IMG/VR virus record: IMGVR_UViG_3300043431_000055 | Location: 1 to 37,760 of that record | Length of the DNA stretch: 37,760 nucleotides | DNA from: a virus | Reading direction: 5' to 3' (one strand) | Shown: positions 37,277 to 37,760 of the stretch, piece after piece | How positions within the stretch are numbered: the stretch's first letter is position 1 | Layout of the letters: every line of letters starts with the position of its first letter | Translations under genes and position numbers: made by a program | Notes under the pieces: generated by a model | The model's input: the letters and a program-made list of their open reading frames with translations, nothing else | Told to the model about the DNA's origin: nothing | Database searches by the model: none

Positions 37277-37760
37277 TCAACCAACGGTGATACAGCCGAC
37301 TTGATTTTCTCCAGCCCATATCTGCTGATTAGCTACATAGTGGCTTCGATCAAGGTCGCCCTCTTGCATCAGGATTGTTATCACATCCCCAACGGCAACG
37401 CTTACGACCAAAGAAAATACGTTTACCCCAATACAGAAGCCGTACGAACCGATGGTGCCTCCGTTTTTCGCAAAATACAGGGTCGCGCACCCGTCTGTGT
37501 CAGTACTTCTGCCGTCGGCGGTCAGAAAAATACTCCCGCTGGCATTGACTGTGAATCGCGCCGTTTGTACAGTTGTATACCGTGGTACGCCCGAGGCGCT
37601 GTTCGGTGCAGACGCTATCTGGTACGTCTTTATACCCGTAAGTACCGGAAAACTCGGCGCTCCGTGAAAGTCATTCAGCGACAGCGCCCCAGACGCGGGG
37701 ATTAAAGTGCGCACCCCAGATGGAGTTCCCGTTGTGCCGGGAATGATGTACGGGCCGCCT
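37277..37760 (-). CDS. C-terminal part of a tail protein cut by the right edge
   Basis: The frame is open to the right edge, reading GGPYIIPGTTGTPSGVRTLI then PASGALSLNDFHGAP; a GTG at 37714 is internal, not a start, because protein-like sequence precedes it. The remaining region is strand-rich (TARFTVNASGSIFLTADGRS, YFAKNGGTIGSYGF, VGDVITILMQEG) and ends GENQVGCITVG. The 'LxxxGPLSLNDFxG' style block occurs in phage tail proteins near fibres. It is the most upstream late gene visible; the rest of the gene lies outside the window. Confidence 0.72.
   Translation of the reverse strand, partial: GGPYIIPGTTGTPSGVRTLIPASGALSLNDFHGAPSFPVLTGIKTYQIASAPNSASGVPRYTTVQTARFTVNASGSIFLTADGRSTDTDGCATLYFAKNGGTIGSYGFCIGVNVFSLVVSVAVGDVITILMQEGDLDRSHYVANQQIWAGENQVGCITVG

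Noticed and set aside
1-37760. Toxin-antitoxin, CRISPR array, tRNA genes, integrase or attachment site
   Set aside because: I looked for them and found no supporting motif or repeat structure.

Overview
The window looks like part of a tailed-phage genome (Caudoviricetes, probably with a short tail) that infects a beta-proteobacterium such as a Burkholderiales/Comamonadaceae-like host. The host guess rests on protein style: the left-end protein with AQQEP and LYTSPPAQRKPLTDEQ-type segments, a beta-sandwich lipoprotein and several small helical proteins resemble accessory proteins I know from Burkholderiales phages and prophages. I see no integrase, repressor system, rRNA, tRNA, CRISPR or IS element, and no phage RNA polymerase. 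Terminase, portal and major capsid genes are not here and would lie outside the window. Both ends cut through genes.

Layout. Positions 1-16945 are read on the + strand (early/replication arm); 16936-37760 are read on the - strand (late arm: virion and lysis). The arms converge and their coding ends overlap by 10 bp, with a perfect 10-bp stem hairpin (16848-16873) just before the junction.

Left arm. (a) 1-5264: about twenty very small genes, mostly joined by 4-nt ATGA/GTGA overlaps and carrying near-identical ribosome-binding segments. They include a glutaredoxin, a zinc-knuckle micro-protein, two one-helix membrane micro-proteins, two paralogous helix-turn-helix proteins, a dATP/dGTP diphosphohydrolase-type protein and a VRR-NUC nuclease. 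(b) 5261-10797: family A DNA polymerase with DEDDy proofreading, an HExxH metallopeptidase-like protein, a RecB/Cas4-type nuclease with four cysteines suited to a 4Fe-4S cluster, a small HNH protein and an SNF2-like helicase. (c) 10876-16945: after a candidate promoter, a coiled-coil protein, a probable ssDNA-binding protein with an acidic tail, a possibly structured spacer, small helical proteins, a lipoprotein, a small HTH protein and a 989-aa primase-helicase (AEP-like N-terminus, zinc cluster, DUF927-like P-loop ATPase). Together these form a self-contained replisome that would depend on host RNA polymerase.

Right arm, in transcription order from the right edge: a truncated tail protein, a small acidic protein, a tail fibre with a collar-type C-terminus, a secreted 147-aa protein, a secreted protein with three four-cysteine repeats, and a lysis block (membrane-anchored coiled-coil protein, Cys-rich lipoprotein, small membrane protein, holin-like protein, GH19 endolysin). 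A 647-aa tail protein follows, then an HNH/AP2 homing-type endonuclease with its own promoter, four virion-type proteins plus a GNAT-fold protein, and finally a 2487-aa polyvalent protein with a zinc metallopeptidase motif, which I infer to be an ejected internal virion protein.

The most unusual points are the three-repeat Cys-rich secreted protein nested by overlaps into the lysis block, the giant HExxH protein, the homing endonuclease whose promoter overlaps the upstream stop codon, the possibly structured RNA at 12297-12377, a coding-like Cys-rich segment without a start codon at about 8964-9099, and the gene-junction ribosome-binding cassettes.
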